Positions 1 to 5,754 are shown, counted from the first letter of the stretch. The stretch is DNA of 11,787 nucleotides from Clostridiales bacterium (GCA_021203685.1 JAJQAS010000129.1:1-11787); one strand, 5' to 3'. Notes: a model not told the origin generated them from the sequence alone. Translations and numbers: made by a program.

Positions 1-203
1 AGCAGGGTGTCCAGGTCGATTTTTTCCGCCAGGGCGATCTCCTGGGTCTCCAGCTCGCCAAAGCCGGTGACCGTCCCGACGGCGGCGGTCTCCCCGGCGG
101 CGGAGGAATCGGCCTCTGCGGCCAGCGCGGGAGGCGCCGGGAGCAGAGCGGCTGTCATGGCCAGCGCCAGGACAAGGGACAACAAACGTCGTGTGAATTT
201 CAT
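1..203 (-). CDS. Exported surface protein, N-terminal part (cut by window edge)
   Basis: Sixty-seven codons are visible, reading left off the window from an ATG at 203. GGAGG lies six bases upstream, which fixes the start. The N-terminus (MKFTRRLLSLVLALAMTAAL and onward) is a classic Sec signal peptide: basic n-region, hydrophobic core, and an Ala-rich cleavage zone near PALAAEA (about residues 28-34). The mature part begins acidic and Ser/Ala-rich, then reads VGTVTGFGELETQEIALAEK. That stretch loosely resembles the repeated 'FEPL...I..Q.V..GT' segments of large Clostridia cell-surface proteins with Ig-like or FIVAR modules, but this likeness is from memory and weak. The product is secreted or wall-associated; no function can be assigned from what is visible. 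It has its own promoter at 286-314, so it is not simply the tail of the ttcA transcript. Confidence 0.8.
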   Translation of the reverse strand, partial: MKFTRRLLSLVLALAMTAALLPAPPALAAEADSSAAGETAAVGTVTGFGELETQEIALAEKIDLDTL

Positions 204-285
204 TCAAAACCTCCGGCTTCTTATCAGGGTGGCAGGGTGAGCGCGTTTTTTTCATGAAAGAGGTGTTTTTAACCCATTCTCCTGT

Positions 286-314
286 AGTATACCAGATAGT
301 TTTTGATTCCACAA
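286..314 (-). promoter_or_regulatory. Sigma-A promoter of the exported surface protein
   Basis: On the minus strand TTGTGG (309-314) is followed by a 17-base spacer and TATACT (286-291), with an extended -10 TG one base upstream. The predicted start near 279 gives a leader of about 75 bases to the ATG at 203. Confidence 0.7.
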
Positions 315-415
315 TACTTTTTTGTGATAAAATTTAAAAAACTTCTCTTTTTTCAAAAAAATCCGGCACATTTAAGTGAAAAATATTTCATAATCCTACC
401 CTTAATAATTTTTCT

Positions 416-446
416 GCAGGTCGTATCCCTTACAATGATGACCTGC
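416..446 (-). terminator. Hairpin after ttcA, possible terminator
   Basis: A 7-bp perfect stem (GCAGGTC/GACCTGC) begins 21 bases after the ttcA stop codon; ATC/GAT can add three pairs inside. On the minus strand it is followed by AGAAAAATTATT, not a T-run, so it is not a canonical intrinsic terminator. It may protect the 3' end or act with Rho. Confidence 0.3.
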
Positions 447-467
447 CGGAAAGTTGTATTGCTCTCC

Positions 468-1295
468 TTAATACTCCTCCAGAAAGCTATGGACCTCCCC
501 TTTGGTCTTGTAGCCGGGGAAGGTGTCCAGCTGGACGCTGTGGATGGCCTTGAATACGTTCTGTTCCACCTGGGGGAAGTCCTGCCGCAGCTGCCGCAGC
601 AGCTCCTTGACCTCCTGGCGCTTGCCTGGAAGGTTCCCCTCCCCTGTCGCCTCGGTGAAGCGGCAGGCGCACTGGAGGAAATGCAGGTCGTTGTAGTTCT
701 TCCAGCGGATGATGTCGTCCTCGTGGATGCAGTACATGGGCCGGATCAGCTCCATGCCGGGGAAGTGGGTGGAGTGGAGCTTGGGCATCATGGCCTGGAG
801 CTGGCCGCCATAGAGCATCCCCATGACGGTGGTCTCCACCACGTCGGAGAAATGGTGGCCCAGGGCGATTTTGTTGCAGCCCAGCTCCCGGGCTTTGCTG
901 TAGAGGTGGCCCCGGCGCATTCGGGCGCAGAGGTAGCAGGGGGAGTGGTCGGTGTGGTTGGCAACCCGGAAGATGTTGGTTTCGAACACGGTGACAGGTA
1001 CCTCCAACAGGGCGGCGTTGTCCAAAATCTGCTGTCGGTTGGCGGGGGCGTAGCCCGGGTCCATGACCAGGTAGGTCAGCTCGAAGGGCACGTCGCTGAC
1101 TCGCTGGAGCTGCTGCATCAGCTTGGCCAGCAGCATGGAGTCCTTGCCGCCGGAAATGCACACGGCGATCCTGTCCCCCTCCAGCACCAGCTCGTATCGT
1201 TTCACGGCGGCGATAAAGGGATTCCACAGGGTCTTGCGGTAGGTTTTGATGATGCTGCGCTCGATGCTCTGGCAGCGGGTGAATTCTCTCGGCAT
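468..1295 (-). CDS. ttcA: TtcA-family tRNA 2-thiocytidine biosynthesis protein
   Basis: 275 residues from the ATG at 1295, chosen because AGGAGG sits eight bases upstream; an upstream in-frame start at 1349 lacks such a site. The PP-loop ATPase motif SGGKDS is at residues 48-53, within IAVCISGGKDSM. The TtcA-like GHHFSDVVET is at 146-155. A CxxC pair (C120, C123) follows HTDHSP, and further cysteines lie at C209 and C211. In TtcA two CxxC cysteines plus a third distal cysteine hold a 4Fe-4S cluster, and the enzyme adenylates and thiolates cytidine 32 of certain tRNAs. All these elements are present, so the protein is probably active and cytosolic. Firmicute relatives are less studied than E. 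coli TtcA, so the exact target base is inferred. The gene is monocistronic; its -10 box lies in the end of the repeat block upstream. Confidence 0.85.
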   Translation of the reverse strand: MPREFTRCQSIERSIIKTYRKTLWNPFIAAVKRYELVLEGDRIAVCISGGKDSMLLAKLMQQLQRVSDVPFELTYLVMDPGYAPANRQQILDNAALLEVPVTVFETNIFRVANHTDHSPCYLCARMRRGHLYSKARELGCNKIALGHHFSDVVETTVMGMLYGGQLQAMMPKLHSTHFPGMELIRPMYCIHEDDIIRWKNYNDLHFLQCACRFTEATGEGNLPGKRQEVKELLRQLRQDFPQVEQNVFKAIHSVQLDTFPGYKTKGEVHSFLEEY

Positions 1296-1320
1296 GGGGT
1301 ATCCCTCCTGTTTTTGCCCT

Positions 1321-1326
1321 ATTATA
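1321..1326 (-). promoter_or_regulatory. -10 box for ttcA inside the terminal repeat
   Basis: The minus strand reads TATAAT, a perfect -10, 25 bases before the ttcA start codon. The position 17 bases further upstream holds no good -35 (ATGGCG or TGGCGG). All but one base of the box lies within the left arm (1322-1333) of the outer stem of the first cloverleaf, so the repeat appears to form part of the promoter. Confidence 0.5.
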
Positions 1327-1429
1327 ATGTCTGCTGAATAAACCGCCATGCGGTTTATTTGCGCGGTGAAGGCCGCGCAATTTTATGAACCAGCAGTTTT
1401 ACGCTGGTTCATGAAATCAGACATTATAA
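1322..1429. repeat. Cloverleaf-like inverted-repeat unit 1
   Basis: An outer 12-bp perfect inverted repeat (TTATAATGTCTG at 1322-1333, CAGACATTATAA at 1418-1429) encloses three adjacent hairpins. Arm 1 is AATAAACCGC/GCGGTTTATT (1337-1346, 1350-1359, 3-base loop). Arm 2 is TTGCGCGG/CCGCGCAA (1359-1366, 1373-1380), sharing base 1359 with arm 1. Arm 3 is ATGAACCAGC/GCTGGTTCAT (1385-1394, 1403-1412), extendable by TTTT/GAAA to 1381-1416. Almost no bases are left unpaired. DNA this symmetric could fold on either strand. It could be a MITE-like palindromic element or encode a structured RNA. No target-site duplication is obvious at the ends. I do not recognise the family. Confidence 0.75.
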
Positions 1430-1430
1430 C

Positions 1431-1579
1431 AATGCGTAGTTCCGTTGGCACAGCTTGCTGTGTCAACGGATGGTGCAAGGTTTTTTCGCTTATCTGCGTA
1501 AAAACCTTGCACTTGAACAAAGCCGACAGGCATGAAAGGCTTTGCCTTTCAATGCTTATGGCTTTGTTCAGTACGCATT
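1431..1579. repeat. Cloverleaf-like inverted-repeat unit 2
   Basis: An 8-bp outer repeat (AATGCGTA at 1431-1438, TACGCATT at 1572-1579) encloses three more hairpins. Arm 4 (1441-1470) has a 13-bp stem with one G-T pair and a CTTG loop. Arm 5 (1473-1512) has a perfect 13-bp stem GTGCAAGGTTTTT/AAAAACCTTGCAC plus CGC/GCG after one mismatch. Arm 6 (1514-1570) has TGAACAAAGCC/GGCTTTGTTCA and, beyond an internal loop, GCAT-GAAAGGC/GCCTTTC-a-ATGC. Only 1439-1440, 1471-1472, 1513 and 1571 lie unpaired between arms. It starts one base after unit 1, and the architecture is the same although the sequences differ. Confidence 0.75.
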
Positions 1580-1974
1580 ATCATATCGGATGGAGTGGAT
1601 TTCGTCAAGAGACGACGATGGAACGGGGCCAAAATCTGCCGGGAACTTTTTGCCCCGCTGGGAGGACGCCGTCTCCACGGCACGCCAAAAACCGTGGAAA
1701 CGTATTTGTTTTCATTCGAATAAATTCAGTTTTTGGTCAAACGTGGGAAAAGAGAGGGCAAAGGAGGGAAAAACGAGCTTTCTCCCCGGCATTGCACAGG
1801 TGGACTTGTGTAAAACCTTGTGGAAAAGGTGCAAATCTTTTTTTGACGACAAAAATCCACACCTGGGCCGTTAGAGGGCAAAAAATGCGCACCCAAAGCA
1901 GGAAAAAGAGAAATTTTCCTCGTATTATTTTTGCGCATTTCCACAGACTGACGGTAAAAGGGAGGGATGACAGG
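1580..1974. other. Non-coding spacer upstream of the carboxypeptidase gene
   Basis: The spacer continues the hairpin-rich character at lower density: TCGTC/GACGA (1602-1615), GGGGC-c-AAAA/TTTT-t-GCCCC (1625-1656) and TCCACGG/CCGTGGA (1674-1698). Then comes A-rich, purine-rich DNA with four motifs resembling DnaA boxes (1807-1945). A two-part hairpin (AAATGCGC at 1883-1890 with GCGCATTT at 1933-1940; inside it AGGAAAA/TTTTCCT at 1900-1920) lies just before the ribosome binding site. No convincing promoter with both boxes was found; TATTAT at 1923-1928 is the best -10. An open frame continues through this region upstream of 1975, but it runs through the repeats and lacks support. Confidence 0.55.
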
Positions 1975-3129
1975 ATGAAACGAACCTTGTCTTTGTTGTT
2001 GGCGGCGGTGTTTTTGTGGGCGGTCTGCCCTGCTGCGCAAGCGGAGGACGCAGAAACCACTGAACTGGTGGAGGTCTCCGCCAGGGCGTCGCTGCTGATG
2101 GAGCGAGAGACCGGCACCGTTCTCTACGCCTGCAACGAGCATGAGCAGCTGGAGCCTGCGTCGGTGACGAAGATCATGACCATGCTGCTGGTGACGGAAG
2201 CCCTGGAGAGCGGAACGATACAGGAAGAAGAACTGGTGACCACCTCGGAGTACGCCGCCGGAATGGGCGGCAGCCAGGTCTACCTGGAGGAGGGGGAGCA
2301 GATGACCGTCCGGGAGCTGTTGAAGGCGGTGGCGGTGGCCTCCGGCAACGACGCGGCGGTGGCCCTGGCGGAGCATCTGGCGGGTTCAGAGAGCGCCTTC
2401 GTGGAGCGGATGAACCAGCGCTCGGCGGAGCTGGGCATGGAGGACACTCACTTCTGCAACTGCAACGGCCTGCCCGCAGAGGGCCACCTGACCTCCGCCT
2501 ACGACATTGCCCTGATGAGCCGGGAACTGCTCAGCCACGATCTCATTCGGGACTATGTGGGTATCTGGATGGACTCCATCCGGGAGGGGGCCTTTGAACT
2601 GGCCAACACCAACAAGCTGATTTACTACTACGAGGGGGCCACCGGTCTGAAAACCGGCTCCACCGACAGCGCGGGCTACTGCATCTCCGCCTCCGCCCAG
2701 CGGGACGGCATGGAGTTGATCGCCGTGGTGTTGGGCAGCGAGACCTCCGCCCTGCGCTTCACCAGCGCGAAAGCCCTGCTGAACTACGGCTTTGGGGGCT
2801 ACACCCTGGTGGACGCGACGCCGGAGGGAGCGCTGCCCAAGGTGCCCGTCTCTTTGGGGGAACAGGAAACTGTCTCTACCCGGCTGAACGGAAGCTGTAA
2901 AATTCTCGTGGCAAAAGGCGATGGGGACAAAGTGGCCGTGCAGCTGGAGACGGTGGAGCGCGTGACCGCGCCCCTTTCCGCCGGGGACAGGTTGGGCGCT
3001 CTGACTGTCACCGTGGACGGGGAGACCCAGCAGACGGTGGACCTGGTGGCCGGAGAGGACGTGGCCCGGCTGACCTACGGCGGCATCTTTGCCCGGCTGT
3101 GGGAGAAAATGGCCATGCAGGAGGGCTAG
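1975..3129 (+). CDS. dacF: Serine-type D-Ala-D-Ala carboxypeptidase (DacF/PBP5-like, S11)
   Basis: 384 residues from ATG 1975, with GGAGG nine bases upstream and a signal peptide directly at this start (MKRTLSLLLAAVFLWAV, cleavage likely after AQA at 21-23). All three penicillin-binding motifs of family S11 are present: SVTK at 63-66 with the nucleophile S63, SGN at 123-125 and KTGS at 226-229. The catalytic domain spans about 32-270. A beta-rich PBP5_C-like domain (about 285-360) and a short amphipathic C-terminal helix (GGIFARLWEKMAM) follow, which in this family anchors the enzyme to the outer face of the membrane. It removes the terminal D-Ala from peptidoglycan pentapeptides, limiting cross-linking. 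DacF is usually sporulation-linked in Bacillus; here no sporulation neighbour supports that, so DacA or DacB would be equally fair names. It is transcribed alone. Confidence 0.92.
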   Translation: MKRTLSLLLAAVFLWAVCPAAQAEDAETTELVEVSARASLLMERETGTVLYACNEHEQLEPASVTKIMTMLLVTEALESGTIQEEELVTTSEYAAGMGGSQVYLEEGEQMTVRELLKAVAVASGNDAAVALAEHLAGSESAFVERMNQRSAELGMEDTHFCNCNGLPAEGHLTSAYDIALMSRELLSHDLIRDYVGIWMDSIREGAFELANTNKLIYYYEGATGLKTGSTDSAGYCISASAQRDGMELIAVVLGSETSALRFTSAKALLNYGFGGYTLVDATPEGALPKVPVSLGEQETVSTRLNGSCKILVAKGDGDKVAVQLETVERVTAPLSAGDRLGALTVTVDGETQQTVDLVAGEDVARLTYGGIFARLWEKMAMQEG

Positions 3130-3138
3130 AGCGGCTGC

Positions 3139-3164
3139 GCCGCGCCGGAATTTTCCGGCGCGGC
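3139..3164 (+). terminator. Strong GC hairpin after the carboxypeptidase gene
   Basis: GCCGCGCCGGAA (3139-3150) pairs perfectly with TTCCGGCGCGGC (3153-3164) starting ten bases after the stop. No T-run follows (AATACATCTG), so termination would be imperfect. A second hairpin with a T-run lies at 3363-3395. Confidence 0.5.
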
Positions 3165-3362
3165 AATACATCTGTAGTACATATTTACAATTCCTTCAAA
3201 ATTTGTTCTTGATTTGTCTATCATCTCGCCGCCGCCTTCTGTTATTCTATACTCGCAGGGAGCAAACAGGGCAAAGCTCCCCCGCTTGACATAGATTCTC
3301 TCTTATCAGCTCCTTTTCTTTCATCCACCTCCTTTCTTTTCTTTCTTTTCTCTTTTCAAAGG

Positions 3363-3395
3363 CCGCCGCTGGAAACGCTTCCTGCGGCGGTTTTT
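3363..3395 (+). terminator. Intrinsic terminator
   Basis: CCGCCGC (3363-3369) pairs with GCGGCGG (3384-3390), and inside it GGAA with TTCC across a T-T mismatch, with an ACGC loop. TTTTT follows at 3391-3395. It is 234 bases beyond the carboxypeptidase stop, so it ends either a long 3' UTR or a separate short transcript. Confidence 0.75.
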
Positions 3396-3487
3396 GGCTT
3401 TCTTCCAAAACTGAAGAAATACCTGTCCCTTTTGCGTTTTTTGCCTCTTTTTTGAGAATTGCCCTTTTTTTGTGCTGCTGATTGTGC

Positions 3488-3493
3488 TATACT
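3488..3493 (+). promoter_or_regulatory. Extended -10 promoter of the DUF975 gene
   Basis: TATACT is preceded by TGC, giving an extended -10 (TGnTATACT). The -35 region at 17 bases is only a T-run. The ATG is 70 bases downstream. Confidence 0.55.
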
Positions 3494-3563
3494 GTGTTGC
3501 GCAAAGTGCAAGTTGCGTTCCCGGCGGCGCTGCCGCCGTCTGTGAGTAAGAAGGTATTTGATT

Positions 3564-4439
3564 ATGAACTATCCCGACCGCGTTTTGCTCAAGTCCCGCG
3601 CCAAAAAGCAGGTGTTGGACCGGTCCCTTGGCGTGCTGATGGTCAGCATCGCCTATCTGGTGCTGACGGAGTGGATCTCCTCGGTGGTCAACCTGATTTG
3701 GACCAGTCCCCTGACTGCCATCAGCGACCGTCTCAGCGACAGCATGAACGCCCTGCTGGAGCAGGTCGCCGTCCAGGGAACCGTCTCCGACGCGAACATG
3801 ACGGCGCTGTACACCTCCGTCTTTTCCTATGCCCGGCAGCTGCTGGCCCAACCCCGGCAGCAGATCCTGCTGTTCCTGTTCCTACTGCTCTATCTCTACA
3901 CTGTGGTGATGGGATACGGATTCAGCTTTTACGCCATGCACACCGCCCGGGGCGAACGGCTGGGGGTCGGTTCCCTCTTTGACTCCCTGTGGATGGCGGG
4001 GAAGGTCATTGTGCTGAGCCTGCTGCTCACCGTGCTGGTGGGTGTGGGCATGGGGCTGTTCATCATCCCCGGTATTTTCATTTACTACAGCACCCTGCTG
4101 GTGCCCTATGTGCTGCTGGACCACCCGGAGATGTCCATCTTCAAGGCGATATCCGCCGGGTGGCGGATGTCCAAAGGCCACCGGGTCCAGCTGTTCACCC
4201 TGGAGTTCTCCTTCATCGGGTGGGACCTTCTGGGCCTGCTGGCCACCAACGTGGGCTACAACGTGGGCTGGGTGTTCTTCGGCAGCGATGTGCTGGGGAC
4301 GATTTTGAGCCTGATTTGCTACACGGTGGTCTATGCCTTTGTGCTGCCCTACCGGGAGCTGGCGCTGGTGCATTTTTACGACACCATTCGCCCTCAGGAC
4401 CTGCGGGTGGAGGAGACGCCGGTGCGGATGGACGGCTGA
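3564..4439 (+). CDS. DUF975-family multi-pass membrane protein
   Basis: 291 residues. ATG 3564 is preferred over the in-frame TTG at 3558 because AGAAGG (3549-3554) lies nine bases before the ATG but only three before the TTG. Hydrophobic segments lie near 22-47, 100-123, 146-183 (probably two), 208-230 and 243-264. The region RGERLGVGSLFD followed by IIPGIFIYYS (about 129-176), then LLDHPEMSIFKAISAGWRMSKGHR (split as LLDHPEMSIF and KAISAGWRMSKGHR) and LEFSFIGWDLLG, matches the pattern I know for DUF975 (PF06161): a conserved 'IPG' hairpin, an 'A+..S..MMKGHK' stretch and a 'LSFIGW' helix. The family's biochemical role is unknown. An unusual feature is the polar insertion at about 50-98, probably extracellular. 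It is a single-gene unit with its own promoter, ending at a terminator shared with rpsR. Confidence 0.8.
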   Translation: MNYPDRVLLKSRAKKQVLDRSLGVLMVSIAYLVLTEWISSVVNLIWTSPLTAISDRLSDSMNALLEQVAVQGTVSDANMTALYTSVFSYARQLLAQPRQQILLFLFLLLYLYTVVMGYGFSFYAMHTARGERLGVGSLFDSLWMAGKVIVLSLLLTVLVGVGMGLFIIPGIFIYYSTLLVPYVLLDHPEMSIFKAISAGWRMSKGHRVQLFTLEFSFIGWDLLGLLATNVGYNVGWVFFGSDVLGTILSLICYTVVYAFVLPYRELALVHFYDTIRPQDLRVEETPVRMDG

Positions 4440-4455
4440 ACCAAACGAAACGAAA

Positions 4456-4492
4456 AAGGGCTGCACCGAACCAACGATTCGATGCAGCCTTT
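4456..4492. terminator. Bidirectional terminator between the DUF975 gene and rpsR
   Basis: GGCTGCA (4459-4465) pairs with TGCAGCC (4483-4489), extended by G-T and A-T pairs. On the plus strand the stem is followed by TTTGCTTTTGCTTTT; on the minus strand it is followed by CTTTTTCG. It serves the convergent genes ending at 4439 and 4516. Confidence 0.8.
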
Positions 4493-4515
4493 GCTTTTGC
4501 TTTTATGCGGGTAAA

Positions 4516-4752
4516 TCAGTCCGCCACGTAGGGCAGCAGGGCGATCTGACGGGCGCGCTTGATGGCGACGGTCAGCTGGCGCTGGTGCATGGCACAGGTG
4601 CCGGTGGTGCGCCGGGGCAGGATCTTGCCCCGCTCGGAGACGTAGCGGCGCAGCTTGGCGGGGTCCTTATAGTCGATCTGCTGGACCTTGTCCACGCAGA
4701 AGGCACAGACCTTGCGGCGCTTGCGGCTGCGGTTGCCTCTGTCGTAAGCCAT
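4516..4752 (-). CDS. rpsR: 30S ribosomal protein S18, zinc-binding (C+) form
   Basis: 78 residues from ATG 4752 (GGAGG eight bases upstream); an in-frame extension to 4794 lacks a ribosome binding site and homology. The basic N-terminus RKRRKVCAFC and the conserved core YVSERGKILPRRTTGTCAMHQRQL (in two parts: YVSERGKILPRRTTG, TCAMHQRQLT) with ALLPYV near the C-terminus are diagnostic of S18. C16, C19, C53 and H56 form a complete potential zinc site, which Bacillus subtilis S18 lacks. S18 binds next to S6 on the small subunit platform. It is last in rpsF-ssb-rpsR, 48 bases after ssb. Confidence 0.97.
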   Translation of the reverse strand: MAYDRGNRSRKRRKVCAFCVDKVQQIDYKDPAKLRRYVSERGKILPRRTTGTCAMHQRQLTVAIKRARQIALLPYVAD

Positions 4753-4800
4753 ATCGAAAACCTCCTCAGGATAGGAATAGGGCCTTAAAATCAAGCCCGT

Positions 4801-5304
4801 TTAGAACGGCAGTTCGCCGTCGTCGTCGTTCAGTTCCGCGAACTCGTTGGCCACGGGCGCCGCATTGCTGGGCGCATAGGCGGAAGGGGCGGAATAGCTG
4901 GTCTGGGCCGGCTGCTGCGGAGCAGCGTACCCACCGGCGTTGTAGTTGTTGTTCTGCTGGCCATAGCCGCCGCCGGTCTCCTGCCGGGAACCGGCGAAGT
5001 TGACGCTCTCCGCCACGACCTCAGTGGAATAGCGCCGATTGCCCGCGTTGTCGTTGTACTCCCGCACCTGGAGACGGCCATCCACCAAAATCATGCTGCC
5101 CTTGGTGAAATACCGGCTGATGAACTCAGCGGTCTGCCGCCAGGCGACGATGTTGATGAAGTCCGCGTTTTGGGCGTTGGAATCCTTGCTCCGGTAATCC
5201 CGGTTGCAGGCGATGCGGAAAGAAGCCACCGCCGTGCCGCTCTGGGTATGGCGCAGCTCGGGGTCCGCCACCAGGCGGCCCTGCAAAATCACTCGATTTA
5301 ACAT
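4801..5304 (-). CDS. ssb: Single-stranded DNA-binding protein
   Basis: 167 residues, ATG 5304 with GGGAG eight bases upstream. The N-terminal OB-fold (1 to about 105) shows MLNRVILQGRLVADPELRHT, FINIVAW at 49-55 and VDGRLQVREY at 74-83, all hallmarks of bacterial SSB. A flexible Gly/Asn/Gln/Pro-rich linker (about 106-155) follows, ending in the acidic tip DDDGELPF (160-167) that recruits replication and repair partners. It coats single-stranded DNA during replication, recombination and repair as a tetramer. Its place between rpsF and rpsR is the conserved Firmicute arrangement, with only 13 bases separating it from rpsF. Confidence 0.98.
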   Translation of the reverse strand: MLNRVILQGRLVADPELRHTQSGTAVASFRIACNRDYRSKDSNAQNADFINIVAWRQTAEFISRYFTKGSMILVDGRLQVREYNDNAGNRRYSTEVVAESVNFAGSRQETGGGYGQQNNNYNAGGYAAPQQPAQTSYSAPSAYAPSNAAPVANEFAELNDDDGELPF

Positions 5305-5317
5305 GATGCTTGCTCCC

Positions 5318-5614
5318 TTACTCCGCCTGCTCGACCACGATGGAACGGATCACGCCGTCGGTGATGTTGTAGTTCCGGGTCAGCTCCGCGGGGAAATCAG
5401 GGGCGGACGTGAAGGTTATCAGAGTGTAGTAGCCCTCGACCTTGTGGTTGATGGGATAGGCCAGCCGACGCTTGCCCCACTCAACCACTTCGCCCAGGGT
5501 ACCGTTCTGCTCCACCAGACCCTTGAACTTCTCCACCAGGGCGGCGATGCCGTCATCCCCCAGGGAAGTATCCGCGATGAAAATCGTCTCGTAATTACCA
5601 GTAACCTTAGCCAT
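5318..5614 (-). CDS. rpsF: 30S ribosomal protein S6
   Basis: 98 residues from ATG 5614, with AAGGAGG ten bases upstream. YETIFIADTSL at 8-18, the EWGKRRLAYPINHKVEGYYTL stretch (notably WGKRRLAYPI and GYYTLITF) and a C-terminus rich in Ile/Val before VEQAE are typical of S6, as is the length. S6 pairs with S18 on the 30S platform, and in many bacteria the S6:S18 complex represses its own operon through the leader RNA. It is first in the operon, about 82 bases after the predicted transcription start. Confidence 0.97.
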   Translation of the reverse strand: MAKVTGNYETIFIADTSLGDDGIAALVEKFKGLVEQNGTLGEVVEWGKRRLAYPINHKVEGYYTLITFTSAPDFPAELTRNYNITDGVIRSIVVEQAE

Positions 5615-5696
5615 GTGATTTACACCTCCTTATGGACATATGGCCTCTGCCTCTTGCAAAGGCAAGGATTCTGCTGCATGGTTCTCGAATTGCAGC
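5615..5696 (-). promoter_or_regulatory. Leader of the rpsF-ssb-rpsR operon
   Basis: The untranslated leader holds a stem GCTGCA/TGCAGC (5673-5678, 5691-5696) and then two mutually exclusive 5-bp hairpins: CTTGC/GCAAG (5653-5666) and TGCCT/AGGCA (5648-5664). Firmicute rpsF leaders often carry an S6:S18-binding element with a CCG motif; I find no CCG here, so the known element is not demonstrated. Confidence 0.35.
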
Positions 5697-5702
5697 TTTC
5701 CC

Positions 5703-5731
5703 ATTATATCTTTCTCTTTTGATTTTGTCAA
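5703..5731 (-). promoter_or_regulatory. Consensus sigma-A promoter of rpsF-ssb-rpsR
   Basis: On the minus strand TTGACA (5726-5731), a 17-base spacer and TATAAT (5703-5708): both boxes and the spacing are perfect, with an AT-rich upstream stretch. This fits a highly expressed ribosomal protein operon. Confidence 0.93.
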
Positions 5732-5754
5732 CAAATTTTTGGTTTTTTTGTGTG

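Larger units (their letters stand above)
204..467. other. AT-rich intergenic spacer
   Basis: This 264-base spacer holds the promoter at 286-314 and an inverted repeat just beyond the ttcA stop (416-422 GCAGGTC with 440-446 GACCTGC, 17-base loop). Between them is A/T-rich sequence with several short A and T runs. No credible ORF was seen. Confidence 0.6.
3165..3563. other. Intergenic region with terminator, candidate promoters and a pyrimidine tract
   Basis: This 400-base gap contains a TATACT box at 3248-3253 (no clear -35), a C/T-rich tract at about 3311-3357, a textbook terminator at 3363-3395, and the promoter of the DUF975 gene at 3488-3493. On the minus strand the pyrimidine tract reads as a purine-rich leader with AGGAGG in front of a 25-codon ORF (3247-3324). 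No larger gene is convincing here. Confidence 0.55.

Noticed and set aside
303..1337. Long plus-strand open frame opposite ttcA
   Set aside because: It is the antisense shadow of a clear TtcA-family gene in GC-rich DNA, with no ribosome binding site and low-complexity translation.
1322..1579. CRISPR array or tRNA pair
   Set aside because: There are no direct repeats with spacers; the cloverleaf shape lacks tRNA landmarks such as the T-loop TTCGA, anticodon arm geometry and CCA end.
1348..1974. An open frame extending the carboxypeptidase gene upstream by 209 codons
   Set aside because: It runs through the inverted-repeat block, has no family likeness, and would bury the signal peptide and the well-placed GGAGG of ATG 1975.
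3285..3290. TTGACA as the -35 of a promoter at about 3285
   Set aside because: No -10 box lies at 16-18 bases; the nearest TATCAG is only 12 bases away.
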